The notes beneath the pieces are model-generated. The model did not search any database. It saw nothing but the letters and a program-made list of their open reading frames with translations, and was not told the DNA's origin. A program made the position numbers and the translations under genes. Positions 1 to 10,084 of a DNA stretch of 64,000 nt are shown one piece after another. How positions within the stretch are numbered: the stretch's first letter is position 1; each line of letters opens with the position of its first letter. This stretch comes from Paragonimus skrjabini miyazakii (Eukaryota; Platyhelminthes; Trematoda; Plagiorchiida; Troglotrematidae), in assembly GCA_014338405.1 (NCBI GenBank), contig JTDE01001491.1:66801-130800 (forward strand), read 5' to 3'.

Positions 1-782
1 AGTTGGTTCTAATGGTAATTGCGTACGTTAATCAGTTACCATACGCCAAACGTTGTGGTTTGTACGCCAAGTTTTCGGTTGCCGTTTCATTGTTATTTTG
101 CTGGTCGTTTGTACAACTTTCGCGAACTATGTGACTATCAACGGTGTTATTCGCTATTGATCTTCTCTCTGGAACGTTTGGGCTGAGTATTGACCGATAG
201 CATTCCAGGAATGTCCCAATTGTATCTGTGTTAGCCTCTTCTCTTTACCTGTAAAGGAGCACGTTCGAACGATCCGCCTGACCGTTTATTTGAAGGTTTT
301 ACGATGGACAGCAGAGGTGTCGAATGCCACGTTGGTCACGGAATGCATTAAATTCTGTCAAGGTCAATTGAGCTTCATTGTCCGTCTGCGGCGTTCTGAA
401 CTGCCTGAATGATTGTTAAGTTACTGCGTCAACAACACTCAGGTGGTTTTCCCACCGAAAGGTCTCACAAAGTCCATCATTCGTCGTCAGTATCATAGCA
501 CTACATCAGTGTTTCCCACTTATGCCTAACTGTCACACAACCATGAAGAAAAAAGCAAACCCTGTACAAGAAGAGAGAAGAAAAAAGAAGAGGATAGGAA
601 GAGACCTAACTCTTAAATATAGCTAATTCTATATTCATACATTCAACGTCAAGGTGCCTACACCTTGCAGAGAAACAATCGAGCTATAACTGAAAGTAAG
701 CCGTCGTCAGCAAGATTTCCTTCACCTCGCGTCATTAAGGACACTCACTTCACAGACACTTCGGAGAAACAACGATTACATT
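1..782. other. No gene seen
   Basis: No convincing coding frame or RNA gene. A purine-rich run at about 541-600 could be the pyrimidine-rich 3' tail of a minus-strand LINE like the tails at 12.7 and 25.6 kb, but similarity is only compositional. Confidence 0.4.
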
Positions 783-1530
783 CGCGCCACTGAGCTCGGT
801 TTGCCGCGCGGGCATCTTGTGAGTGTCGGAGACAGTCCTGCATTAGTTCTTCTATGACGACATTAAACAAAAATGGTAAAAGTGGACAACCTTGATGTAC
901 GCCGCTCCTGGTGCTGAAACTGTTAAACAGTTCGCCGTATATCCTAACCTGAGCGTAAATATGGGAATAAACCGCCTACAGTATATTCACATACCTGGTT
1001 GGTATATCCCTGCGTTTAAGCGATTCCAAAAGTGTAGATCGACCCTCTGATTCAAACGCACCTTTATAGTCGAGAAATACGGTAATTGTTATCCGACGGT
1101 ATACGTTGAACTGCTCCAGTATTTTGCGAAGAGTAAAATGTGCTCTAAACATCCTCGTCCAGGACAAAACCCTGCCTATTCTCCCCTAATGTCTACCTCC
1201 TGAACTATAGTGAGTCGACGAAGTACAGTGGATGCCAGAACTGTGGATAAGCTAATTACCCTGTGGTTTTCATAAGAGCCTTGGACTCCTTGTTTGAACA
1301 TAGGAACCGTTATCGAGTGGCCGCAGCACAAAGGGATGATCTCCGTGGTCCATACAAGTTGAGACAACTGCGTCAAATCTTCCATTAACGCCTCTCCATC
1401 TCCTTTGAAAAATGCAGGTACGAGATCATGTAGGCCGACGGTCTTATTACGTTTGAGAGCTGAGATGCAATTGCGGACCTCAGTTTTAGTGGGTGGCCCC
1501 AACCCTATCGATCAGGGTGCTACATTACAA
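783..1530 (-). mobile_element. LINE reverse transcriptase fragment
   Basis: Degraded non-LTR reverse transcriptase read right to left in at least three frames. The minus frame at 1176-1502 gives the N-terminal fingers region (PPTKTEVRNCISALKRNK, then an FFK...GEAL stretch and the NHRVISL block that is NYRGISL in functional LINEs). The frame at 976-1167 gives the palm motif A region (VFLDYKGAFES). About 840-905 reads GVHQGCPLLPFLFN, the usual GVRQGCPLSPFLFN block. Endonuclease, YxDD region and tail are absent, so it is truncated at both ends and broken by frameshifts. The other LINE copies at 6.7, 11.6, 13.4 and 17.5 kb seem to belong to a similar clade. Confidence 0.85.
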
Positions 1531-1849
1531 ATTTGGGGCGGTAACACCACAGAGGCAGGTGGTCAGTTAACTTAACTCCCAAAGTGTTCTGCACAGCGCT
1601 CCAACCTTCTAGACTTATTATGCATGAGTGTGCTTAGTTCCTTACGCTGACTACTGTCCTGGATTCTAGTTTCTGAAATGCACCATACGTCGACATGCAA
1701 CGAGTCTAATGTTCGTGCGAGAACGGTCTGTTGGCCTATCTGTTTCGAAGTGCGAACGTTTTAGTAACCTATATTAATTCACATTCTAAGTCTAAGGAAG
1801 GAAGAAGGGAGACCTTAGGTTGGATGGCAAGAGATGGGATTTACCGAAA

Positions 1850-2290
1850 CAGTGTTACTATGATTATCTAAATCTGTTTCGGGACTTGTAGAATAATTAC
1901 TAGAAATGGAGGTCGGGAGGAACCTGAGAGCTGAATTTGATAGGGCAGTGGAGGGGGGGTCAGTAGTAGCATGTTTTCGCCTATCCACTCTGTTGTATGT
2001 AGCAGATAGGGCCATTTATATTGTCTTCTCTTTCGTTGACCATCGGACGTTTTTTTGTGTCGTCTTTGAGATCGACAGCAATCTTTGTTTTCTTCGGCCG
2101 CATCTACCGTACTTGTGTCTCTTGTAGGAACAATACCAAGAGTAATGTCACCCCATGCAGTACCAGTTAGCTGTTTAATGCCCTGTGTAGCTGCCGTGAT
2201 CATGATTCTTATCCTTCTAGTTTGAACTGATCGAGGCAACCACGCATACGCATCCTGGAAGTTTGTTGCACGGTGATTGTTCACTCGTGG
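1850..2290. repeat. Dispersed repeat, copy 1 of 2
   Basis: About 130 bases from 1850 resemble 9425-9560 (shared blocks include cagtgttactatgatta and gagagctaa/gagagctga). The minus strand here has a 138-codon open frame (1868-2284) and its counterpart a 150-codon frame (9241-9693). Parts of the two translations align loosely, so this may be a 5' part of a retroelement. I could not name the protein. Confidence 0.4.
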
Positions 2291-3044
2291 ATGTGTCGTG
2301 CTTGAGATCGGTTAACCACTGATATTCTGTTTCAACTGGTTAGAAAGTTATTTCTGGGTTCCTTCCGACTCTGCTTAAAGTGTGTGTCCGAGTCTCTGAA
2401 TAATGGGGTGATTGAAGCCTACAAGTGAAGATTAGACATTTGAACCGACCGTGTTGCGGAGTTTGTAATGTTCACACGCACGATTCACAATTCATGCGTA
2501 GATCACAAAATTATCGACGTTATTCTTCACCACTTTCAGACGTAAGTACCGAACACTGTCCGATGATCAGAATTTGTGTAGTTTCAAGGGTTCTTGAGTG
2601 TCTTTAATTGGTTAATCTCGTGCTCTGTTATTCCAAGCCCTAGCAGTAACACTCTGGCTTTCTGTACATCGTCGTGCTTGGTAGCGTTGGCCTGACAGTT
2701 ACTCTCGTGTTTAATCCATTTCTCGAACGTCTGGCCCTATGCAGGATCTTAAGTACATTTTCGTTATTGAGTTTGCCACCGTTTTTGCAGCAGAGCACTG
2801 AGGCTCTTCTGTGTTGACAGACAACTTTCGAATTTTTAGGCTCTGTGTGAATGATTCAGTTAGCTCCTGTTAAGAGTCTTCATACTGTTTGTGGTGTTGA
2901 AGTAGCAACCACTGAAGTTTTTTTGTCGCTACAGCCATCATGCGTTTACTTCGTCGCCAACGTATTTCGCGTCTGTCCTGGATTCCAATAAGGTTTGTTG
3001 ACAGTTTTTAATAGAGGGCCTAAAATCAGGTATAACTATTACAG
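2291..3044. other. No gene seen
   Basis: No open frame over 75 codons, no repeat shared with the rest of the window that I could find. Confidence 0.4.
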
Positions 3045-3105
3045 GTTGAACATCACCCACAATTGATCGCATCTGTCGCATTCCCATAGACTTTCCAGCC
3101 GGCCC
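3045..3105 (-). repeat. Ribozyme SINE, 3' tail only (inverted)
   Basis: Reverse-orientation copy of the SINE tail (catcacccacaattgatcg ... ttcccatagactttccag), joined directly to the full plus-strand copy that starts at 3106. The two tails (here and at about 3312-3372) form an inverted repeat that could fold back. Confidence 0.75.
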
Positions 3106-3372
3106 TGATCATTACTCACAAGCGAACGTGGTTGAGTGTTCACATATGATAATTCGGTCGTGCCTACTGTGAGGTCGATGACGCAGTGGTCAGTACGGCT
3201 GCCTCATGAACAACGTGGCCGTGGTTCTAGTCCCGGCAATGGTGAGAATATGCACTACTGACGAGCTCCAATGAGAGCGAAACTCGAGTCTAGTGCTTCT
3301 TTTCGAACGGGGCCGACTGGAAAGTCTATGGTAATGCGACAGCTGTGATCAATTGTGGGTGTTGTTCAATCT
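3106..3372 (+). repeat. tRNA-derived SINE with hammerhead ribozyme, copy 1
   Basis: The family consists of a head (tgatcattactcacaag), a tRNA-like segment, a hammerhead motif and a conserved tail ending near ttcaatctatat. Here box A-like sequence (tgacgcagtgg) is at 3179-3189 and a box B-like ggttctagtccc at 3223-3234, differing from the tRNA consensus GGTTCGAnTCC by one base in the core. The hammerhead follows 17 bases later. Known parallel: the schistosome Sm-alpha SINE couples a pol III promoter to a hammerhead in the same order. Other copies: 34480, 48804, 53455, 53816, 61430 and 61625. Confidence 0.8.
3252..3296 (+). ncRNA. Hammerhead ribozyme motif, intact core
   Basis: Type I layout. 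Stem I gcacta (3252-3257) pairs perfectly with tagtgc (3291-3296). Core ctgacga is 3258-3264; stem II gctc/gagc is 3265-3268 with 3275-3278 around a six-base loop; gaaa is 3279-3282. Stem III is only the self-complementary ctcgag (3283-3288), followed by tc, so cleavage is predicted after C3290. A stem III with no loop room usually acts as a dimer in minimal hammerheads (established for several retroelement hammerheads). Activity itself is inferred. Confidence 0.8.
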
Positions 3373-5191
3373 ATATAACTACTATATCTGTTTCCTGATC
3401 CATAATTCGAAGACCTAATGTGGCAGTTCCGAGGAACGGTACCGAATTGTCCGCCCAGAGTTGTAAGTGATAGGCGGGGTGCATTGTGTAAGACTGGAGA
3501 GTTTTGAGATATGGAGTCGTTATGTGGTCTAACCGTGAAAAGCACGCAGTTATCCAGGTATGAGGAAGGACGTCGTGTGCTAACGGACTTCACATTAAGT
3601 GATTCCTACTCAGAACTCTAATAAAAATGAATCAATTGCAGATGGTTGTGAGTAAGCCAGCGTATAAGGTTCCTATTGTTGTTTGTAAAACGTCTGAACT
3701 TTACTTGAAGCAATCACATATTCTTTTTGTGTGCGTAACAATCTGGATAGAATTTTCATTGTGAATAGTCATTGCATGTTGAACCATACTAAGCAGTTGA
3801 AATTGGTTTAACAATACACTTTGCATTCCATTGTGGATTGTACTGTAAGAAGGAGTTGACTTAGGAGACTTACTTGCAGTCTATAACTGACCGGCTTTTG
3901 CGATAGCAGGAACTAAGACTTTCCATGAATACCCTATCTGAGGCTCATGTTTCATGTCTGCTGTCCTTGGTAATTAACCTGGCTCTAGGGTACAGTTTAT
4001 AGAGCATTGATATCTGATTGCCATTGTTGTGGAGCGCGGAACATGGATCCCATGTCGTATTTTCATAGATCGCTTGGAATAATAAACCAGTAGTTATTCA
4101 TGACGATCGAAACGCTCTTTGTTAGATGTTTTTTCTACCCTTTTTTCTCCGGAGGTCAGTATTGTTGTTGCGTACTAAGATCTGTGCTTTACTGCATAAG
4201 AACTCGAGACAGGAAGATGATGACGACACTGATTACTGTCTTGCAATCAAAACCCGGTTGCCTTAGTTGTTCCTATCCACGTTTGGTCGGCCTGGTTTGT
4301 AGTTACATAAGATAGTTACAAAGTCTTGTATTACTTTTGTAAACGATAAAACGCCTAGATGCAATCGAGACAATAACGTTATTTTTAGATAATGCTGAGT
4401 GACGCAAATCGGATCCCAAAGGTCAAAACAAATGGGATCGATTATCACGGTACTATTATCAACGTGATCAATGACATAATTGTTAACATAAACCCCAATT
4501 ATTCGCATTCACAAGTGGACTACAAAGGACCGCGGATACAAGCCACAGAACTCTCGGTGAAGTCTAGCAATCAGATGCGAAACTGGTAGATTAATGCCTT
4601 TAAAAATTTCATGCATGCGGATTGAATTCATATGAACCAGCCAATAGAAAACAACGTAGGGGAAGGAGGGTGGGAGAGAACAGGCCGGCAGACGTTCATA
4701 TGTTGATGCCTTGGACCCACAGAAAGGCGAGCAAGTAAAGTACACATTGTCAACAATGGAAAGGTCACTAGGACATGCCTACTAAACATGATTTGTATTG
4801 GGAAGGTCAGCGAGGGATTCGTGGTATCTGTGAGAGGTCACCAAGGGAATTGAGAGAGGAATCATTTAATCAGGACAAAATACACACAGATTAGAAAAAA
4901 CAAGGAATTTTTTTCCTCCAGGTACAGCAACATTGCTATCGGAATGTAGTATAAACCGTGCCTGCTCGGTCTCTCTTCCAATTGAATGTAAATCCTAATT
5001 GAACTACTTGTAAGTTTGTTAGTAATTGAATTCGAATGCATTGCTTGTGCAACCTACGTAAACTACTACCTGTTTATCTCAATGAGACATTCATTGTATT
5101 TTGGAGTTCCCACGGGTTTGCCACCCATCTCTTTATGCAGGTCTGCCTGCGAGAAAATTCTCGCTTGTTTTCTTATCTGAACTAATCATTA
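3373..5191. other. No gene seen
   Basis: Only short overlapping frames with no recognisable protein features; no repeat match noticed inside the window. Confidence 0.4.
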
Positions 5192-5240
5192 TTCACAATT
5201 GATCGCAGCCGTCGCATTCCCGTAGGCTTTCGAAGTGCTA
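5192..5240 (-). repeat. Ribozyme SINE tail fragment
   Basis: Contains cacaattgatcgcagccgtc followed by gcattcccgtaggctttc, the reverse complement of the SINE tail seen at 3312-3372. No tRNA-like or hammerhead part is left. Confidence 0.6.
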
Positions 5241-6689
5241 CAGACAAAACACATTACTTATTTGGGTGAGTTATTCCCAACTTTGGACAGTTACTCATCC
5301 CTTAAACTTTATCCTATTCTTCAAAATGGCAAATCTGGAGATCACTAAGATCAACAGTTATGAAGAACATAACTGACTATCGAAGTAACCATGGTTTTAT
5401 CACAACACCCATAAGAATTCTTCAGATGTATGTCCAACTTTTCAGTGATCTATAAAGTATGTGTTAGTTTATGGCTTGTTTACTTACGAGTTATTACAAG
5501 GCAAGAGAGTTTCATGTTGTCTAGAAACTCTTAATTGTGTTATTTGTGTGGCACTCGAGTAGACGCTTGCCACACGATGTGTTTCATTTAAGTAGACTGT
5601 TTTCCTCTACTGGAAAATTGTGTGGAGAGTTTATGGACGCGGGTGTCATGATTGTTAGTTATGGTGAAGCACGTTTTCACTAATCAATCCGAAAAGAGGA
5701 CGGAAAGTGTGCATGCATAGTGCGTTTCGATCCAACCGTTTGCATTCTTCACTACAACCTCTGGTTCATTTTTTTGCGACACCTCACTGTGGTATCGACA
5801 CCAATTGTCGGCAGCGCGTGTCAGAGCTCCGGTTACTTCAACTTCTCTTGACCAAGTGTTATTATTATCCAGTCTGTACCTTTATTGCTTCACATAGCTA
5901 TATACTTTATATAACGGAATATTTCGTGATAGCCACCCTCAACCAGACCCTTCAGTTTCTTCCTTGTTTGAACGCGTCAGAAGTAATCTGAACGAAGTTT
6001 GAACCCGCAGAACTTCGTGTTGAGAGTCGAAGTCACTAGAGCGTCGCTTTTATGAGCATCGTTCATGCTAAAACGATTTATACAATTGTTGTTTATGTTG
6101 TTCGCATCACACCATTGTGAATAGACAATCTGAGTTAAACTCTGTACACAGGTTACACAACAAGCATGCGGTATGTAATTTAGGAGCTTCCCTTCTAATT
6201 GTCTCCGTCAGCTGTTAGCGGTTGCAGGAAATTGTTCCGTTTCACTGATTTCTTTGATTTGGTTCTATTCGGTTCAGTTGCTTACCCTGAAACTTGTAGT
6301 ATCAGTTATTTTCGACGTTCTAACTTAAGGGCAAAAAGTGGAAACAGACGGAACCTGGCTGCCAAAAACACGCATCCATTTATATCAGGATATCTGCACC
6401 TTATAAATTGACAATCAAGTTGTAAGTGGAAGTAAGACGTTATTAGCAAGACAGTCTATTTGCTATTTTTATTGCCCCGCGGCTTTACTTCTCAAACAAC
6501 TGAAGTGAACACCAGCGATCTTTCTGTCGCTGAATTCGATTAGCCGCAATCTCTGCTAACATCTCCAGCTACGGAATCTGCGAGTTGCAAGGATCCCATG
6601 CCCTGAAGATGAACTCGACCTACAGTGGTTAACGGGGTGGTGGCCACCCTTATTTCCTCACGATTTGTCCACGCTACACGATCACACCA
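5241..6689. other. No gene seen
   Basis: Open frames at 5707-5991 and 6199-6411 (94 and 70 codons) show no recognisable domain or splice-site frame and are probably chance. Confidence 0.35.
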
Positions 6690-7215
6690 TTTGGCTACAT
6701 CGTCAACTAAATGTGCTCTTGGTTCGGCCGATAACTAATTGACTTCCTTGGGGCATGACCTAATCATCTAAGTTTGTGCAGACTTATAAGGTTGTTGGTA
6801 AGTGAACTCGCTTGACATTCGTTGTCGAATGTCCACCTCCGTAGTTCATCGTTGTTTGCTCGCTGACATGATTTCATGCGAATGATTGGGCGCAGACATC
6901 GTTGGTCAACCATGTACAGATGGTTCATGTCCACTGTGAATGACCAAGTTTCACAACCTCAGTGTTAGATGACCTTTGCAATTGCCTTATACCCTAGCCG
7001 AAGCTGAAGTATGGGATTAAAGCATCAACAGTATGTTTGGCACAGCTTCATATCTATGCTATTCCATAAGCGTACGTTAATCCACCAATCAGTCGAGAAA
7101 GATGGCCTTTGTTGGATTCGGTACATGTGACGCTGCTCCAGAATTTGACGAACAAAAAATCCCATGTATATTTGCTCGTCTAGGACGAAACCATAGATAT
7201 AACTGAGGTTATGCT
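6690..7215 (-). mobile_element. LINE reverse transcriptase fragment, internally rearranged
   Basis: Read on the minus strand, about 7130-7210 gives an RT segment (FVRQILEQRHMYR, as in LINE IFTLRQILEQRH). About 6830-6970 gives the C-terminal LINE block (CETWSFTV, VDQRCLRPIIRMK, then ELRRWTFDNECQASS), and near 6700-6790 a HKLRxLGHAPRK stretch matches the conserved HRLRWLGHVLRM block. The middle of the palm, including YxDD, is missing, so this copy has an internal loss as well as many stops. It ends about 50 bases short of the gypsy element. Confidence 0.65.
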
Positions 7216-7259
7216 ATTCCTCCTGCAGCCTCCATACATGTCAGTGATTTCCTTCGTAG

Positions 7260-7264
7260 GTTTG
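7260..7264. other. Target-site duplication, left (gtttg)
   Basis: The same five bases occur at 8208-8212, exactly outside the other end of the gypsy derivative. A 5-bp duplication is normal for Ty3/gypsy integration. Confidence 0.85.
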
Positions 7265-7657
7265 TGTTATGACCCTCGTGGTCAACGATAATCACAAAAT
7301 GTCTAGCGCACGACAATACAAATCACGGAACGTAGCACAGAGCTTAGCAATACCCGGAAACCCCAGAATAACACAGAAGACCGTGAGCTTAGCTGAGAAT
7401 GTATTTGCTCTCAAACCAAAGGTAACAATACAGACGAGCGTCTGCATATATATAACCTTTAGATGGCCTTGAAGAATCCCACTTGAATTGGTGCATTAAA
7501 AGTGGGATGGACCAATCACAGACGCCGGGGAAACGTGCGCCAAAATTGAGTTTTGGCACGTTGTGGCGCGAAAAAGTAAGATTCAAAATCACAAGATATT
7601 AGACGATAATATCTCGGAAAATAAATCATTTTTGGGGAGAATAGACTTTCCCCAACA
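7265..7657 (-). repeat. Gypsy 3' LTR (complete)
   Basis: Begins TGTTGGGG on the minus strand and ends CATAACA. It has a TATA-like tatatataa run (about 7446-7456) and a CCAAT-type GATTGG element upstream of it, the usual U3 layout. The last 100 bases on the plus strand (7558-7657) match 8108-8207 with offset exactly 550 and two mismatches. Confidence 0.88.
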
Positions 7658-8107
7658 CCTCCCTTTTGAGATGACAGTCATCCGTAGCACTTGGCTCGAG
7701 GGTCCAGCTGCATAGGACAGTTGGGACGTCTATTGCCGTCTGTCCAACGTCTGTGAAGGAGGCTGGTGGTGGTTTCGACAGGAGACAACGGAACGGTGGA
7801 AGTGGCTGCATCCGGAATTGCAAACATGTTCAACAAGACGTCCAGCGGAAGCAGCTGCTGCCCGTCTGTGGTTGTTGAGTTCGTGTGCCGAGAGCGCAAC
7901 TGGTTGCGGTGACGTTTCCATATGGTGCCCCTGGCGGAAACATCATACAGCACCTTTCCGTGACAGGCACTCACAGTTGCGTTTGTCCAATTGTTGTGAC
8001 CTGGTCGATAGTCACGAGCGTAAACGGCTTCTCCGATAGCGAAACCATCGTGGGGGGTTGAGCCGGAGACCTGTGTTGGCTCATTCGTCGGAATGAGAGC
8101 CTGATGG
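7658..8107 (-). pseudogene. Gypsy pol remnant (integrase C-terminus)
   Basis: The minus frame 7678-8142 starts inside the LTR remnant and continues into the end of Pol. AIGEAVYARDYRPGHNNW is the typical post-core integrase block (VGDxVYARDYRPG), followed by a W-RHRNQLR stretch (typical of the G-TW-RHRNQLR motif) and a Pro/Thr-rich tail with HRRWTDGNRRP. The integrase zinc finger and DDE core, RT and RNase H are absent. The junction with the LTR at 8107/8108 is in frame by chance, giving a 154-codon open frame that is not a functional protein. Confidence 0.85.
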
Positions 8108-8207
8108 ACGTTGTGGCGCGAAAAAGTAAGATTCAAAATCACAAGATATTAGACGATAATATCTCGAAAAATAAATAATTTTTGGGGAGAATAGACTTTC
8201 CCCAACA
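8108..8207 (-). repeat. Gypsy 5' LTR remnant (first 100 bp)
   Basis: 98 of 100 bases match 7558-7657. Differences are at 8167 (a for g) and 8177 (a for c). Confidence 0.9.
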
Positions 8208-8212
8208 GTTTG
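8208..8212. other. Target-site duplication, right (gtttg)
   Basis: Matches 7260-7264 exactly; see the gypsy derivative. Confidence 0.85.
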
Positions 8213-9424
8213 GAAATTATAATCGAGGAATCCCAGCCCAGAGCGTCGCTCACGCTGATTGAAACAACTGAGTCGAAGCCCACTGATACTTCATCTTCGT
8301 TCAAATTTTCTTGCAGGAGGTCATCCTGTTCGGCAGTCCCACTGAGGTTGAATGTCGAAGTATAGTCGCAGACTTCACCTTCGACAGTTGGCTGTAAATC
8401 TTTTTAAGAGGGTACAACATTGCGAACTTGATCATCGAACTGTTCTGCCCAAAGATCTAAACTTCTGAACTTGTGATGGATGAGTATGCCATTCGCCTCA
8501 CCGGCGAATGGTCTGAGTCAGTGCTACAGATGGGCCTGAAGATTCTGATCATACAGCCTGACGCAAAAGTTGCTTTCAATGTTCTTTACTGTCTCACTTA
8601 ATGATAGTTCTCGATCGGCGAGTTAAATATACCTGAGTTCCTTACGGACTCCCCTCTTTAAATTGTTGTGTGAATTGACAAGAAATTTTCCATCTGCCAT
8701 CTACCAGCTCTAAGACGCAGTGTTTATCTCATTCGCGGACTGCCCTGCTACAATACCTACTTCGTGAATGACGCGTGAACCTCAGAATTTTCGAGGTTAG
8801 AATTACTGGGTATATACTCTAGGCTAGGTTAGTGCAAGTGTTTTGCCGCAAACATGGCTACTTTCTCAGTAGATAGCCGTTGTAGTCGATGTTGTTCTTG
8901 TTCGCTAAAATTGTGAACGAAGCGATGGCGCACCAACTCCAGTTCTGAATTTAAGTGTGTTCTGCTGTGACAGTGGCAATCCTGAATGGAGCCATACCAC
9001 CTACAATTGACATTTATGTAGTCTATACGTAGCATGGATTGATTTGAAGGACGACACTTAGTGAAACTTTGAAGCACGTGATGCTACTGAAAACAGCTCG
9101 TACTGAGCACACTTTCAGCGGTCGTCCACCATTGCACAGTCTGACGATGCGTCTGCGGTTGTTGTGTCGAAGGCTTCACCTGCTCATCTTTAACCAGCCG
9201 CCTTGGAGTCACCTTAAATGAGCAGTAAAATATATATAGCTTAGATACTGTCAATTGAAACGAATGGATTTTGGTTTTTAAATTGCAGGAGTTCGAGTTC
9301 AAGCGACCTGCTGACACTTTTTTCCGGACTGTGGATACTGAAGACGTCTGTGTTATCTCGTATTCTTGGCCTGAGCGAAAGACGATGGAAATCGGACACT
9401 GAGTGGCAAGCGGTGGTAGGTATT
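8213..9424. other. No gene recognised
   Basis: An 82-codon minus frame (8829-9077) is the longest with some protein-like character (ends RLSTEKVAMFAAKHLH), but I see no family and no splice context. The rest has no signal. Confidence 0.35.
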
Positions 9425-9700
9425 GGAACAGTGTTACTATGATTAGCTGTTTGTTGGTGAAACCAACAAACGAACTTTGGGTTGGGAGGTCTGAGAGCTA
9501 AGTCGGATAGATCAGCGGGTAACGTGCCAGCAGTAACATATTTTGGCTTATCCGCTGAATGTAGCCAATTATATTTTATATGACGGTCAGTGTTGTATGG
9601 AACTGGTAGTGTTGTGAATATTCGGAACGTCAAAAAGATTTGCGAACTTAACGAGTACGCATAACATAGGAATACCACTGCACACCTACCCACAGGCTAG
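9425..9700. repeat. Dispersed repeat, copy 2 of 2
   Basis: Counterpart of 1850-2290. Shared blocks: cagtgttactatgatta, then a similar ggag..gagagcta segment and the cttatccgct/cctatccact segment. A 150-codon minus frame (9241-9693) spans it. Confidence 0.4.
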
Positions 9701-10004
9701 CTTCTGAAGAGTTGTTGGGGATTTGAGTCGTGTTACATAAAACATCTGATGTGTAACTTTAATAAATTTGAAATGCGTTTATTCAGAGCACTTTGACTGA
9801 CTGACCCACGTTATCACAGTGGCTTCATTGAGTTCCACTTACGTGAGGCCTAATATAACTGGCAATAAAAGAAGTGAGTTCACAGTTTTCATGTTCCGAA
9901 TTTACGTCATTCACTGGTTACAGCTGTCACTTTCAATCAAGCATACATAATCAGAGCTCAATGGTTGAGTATATTTCAAAAGAGACCCAGTTGTGAAAAA
10001 TCAA

Positions 10005-10084
10005 GGCTTCGGCTGGATTCGAACCAGCGGCAGAATCAGTATGTCCAAACGCGGCAAGCGCTCTACCAGCTGAGCTATCAAGCC
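10005..10084 (-). tRNA. tRNA-like gene or tRNA pseudogene
   Basis: On the minus strand: 5' GGCTTGA, D-arm TAGCTCAGCTGGTAGAGC (a good box A; D-stem GCTC/GAGC pairs) and T-arm GCTGG-TTCGAAT-CCAGC (perfect 5-bp stem and box B), then CGAAGCC. The acceptor stem pairs at five of seven positions. Between the D-stem and the T-stem there are 31 bases instead of about 23 and I cannot fold a normal anticodon stem, so no identity is assigned. It is either a decayed tRNA, one with a short intron, or the head of a tRNA-derived repeat. Confidence 0.6.

Larger units (their letters stand above)
7265..8207 (-). mobile_element. Internally deleted Ty3/gypsy retrotransposon
   Basis: A 943-bp derivative on the minus strand with TG...CA ends and a perfect 5-bp target duplication (gtttg). 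In element order: the first 100 bp of the 5' LTR (8207-8108), a direct jump into the C-terminal end of integrase, a polypurine tract (AAAAGGGAGG, next to 7658) and a complete 393-bp 3' LTR (7657-7265). Most of the 5' LTR, the primer binding site, gag, protease, RT, RNase H and the integrase core are gone. Since the target duplication is intact, the deletion came after integration or the deleted form was itself copied and inserted. The shared 100 bp of the two LTRs differ at two positions, so insertion is fairly recent. Confidence 0.9.

Noticed and set aside
7678..8142. 154-codon minus frame as an intact gene
   Set aside because: It starts inside the LTR remnant and crosses the deletion junction; only the integrase tail is real.
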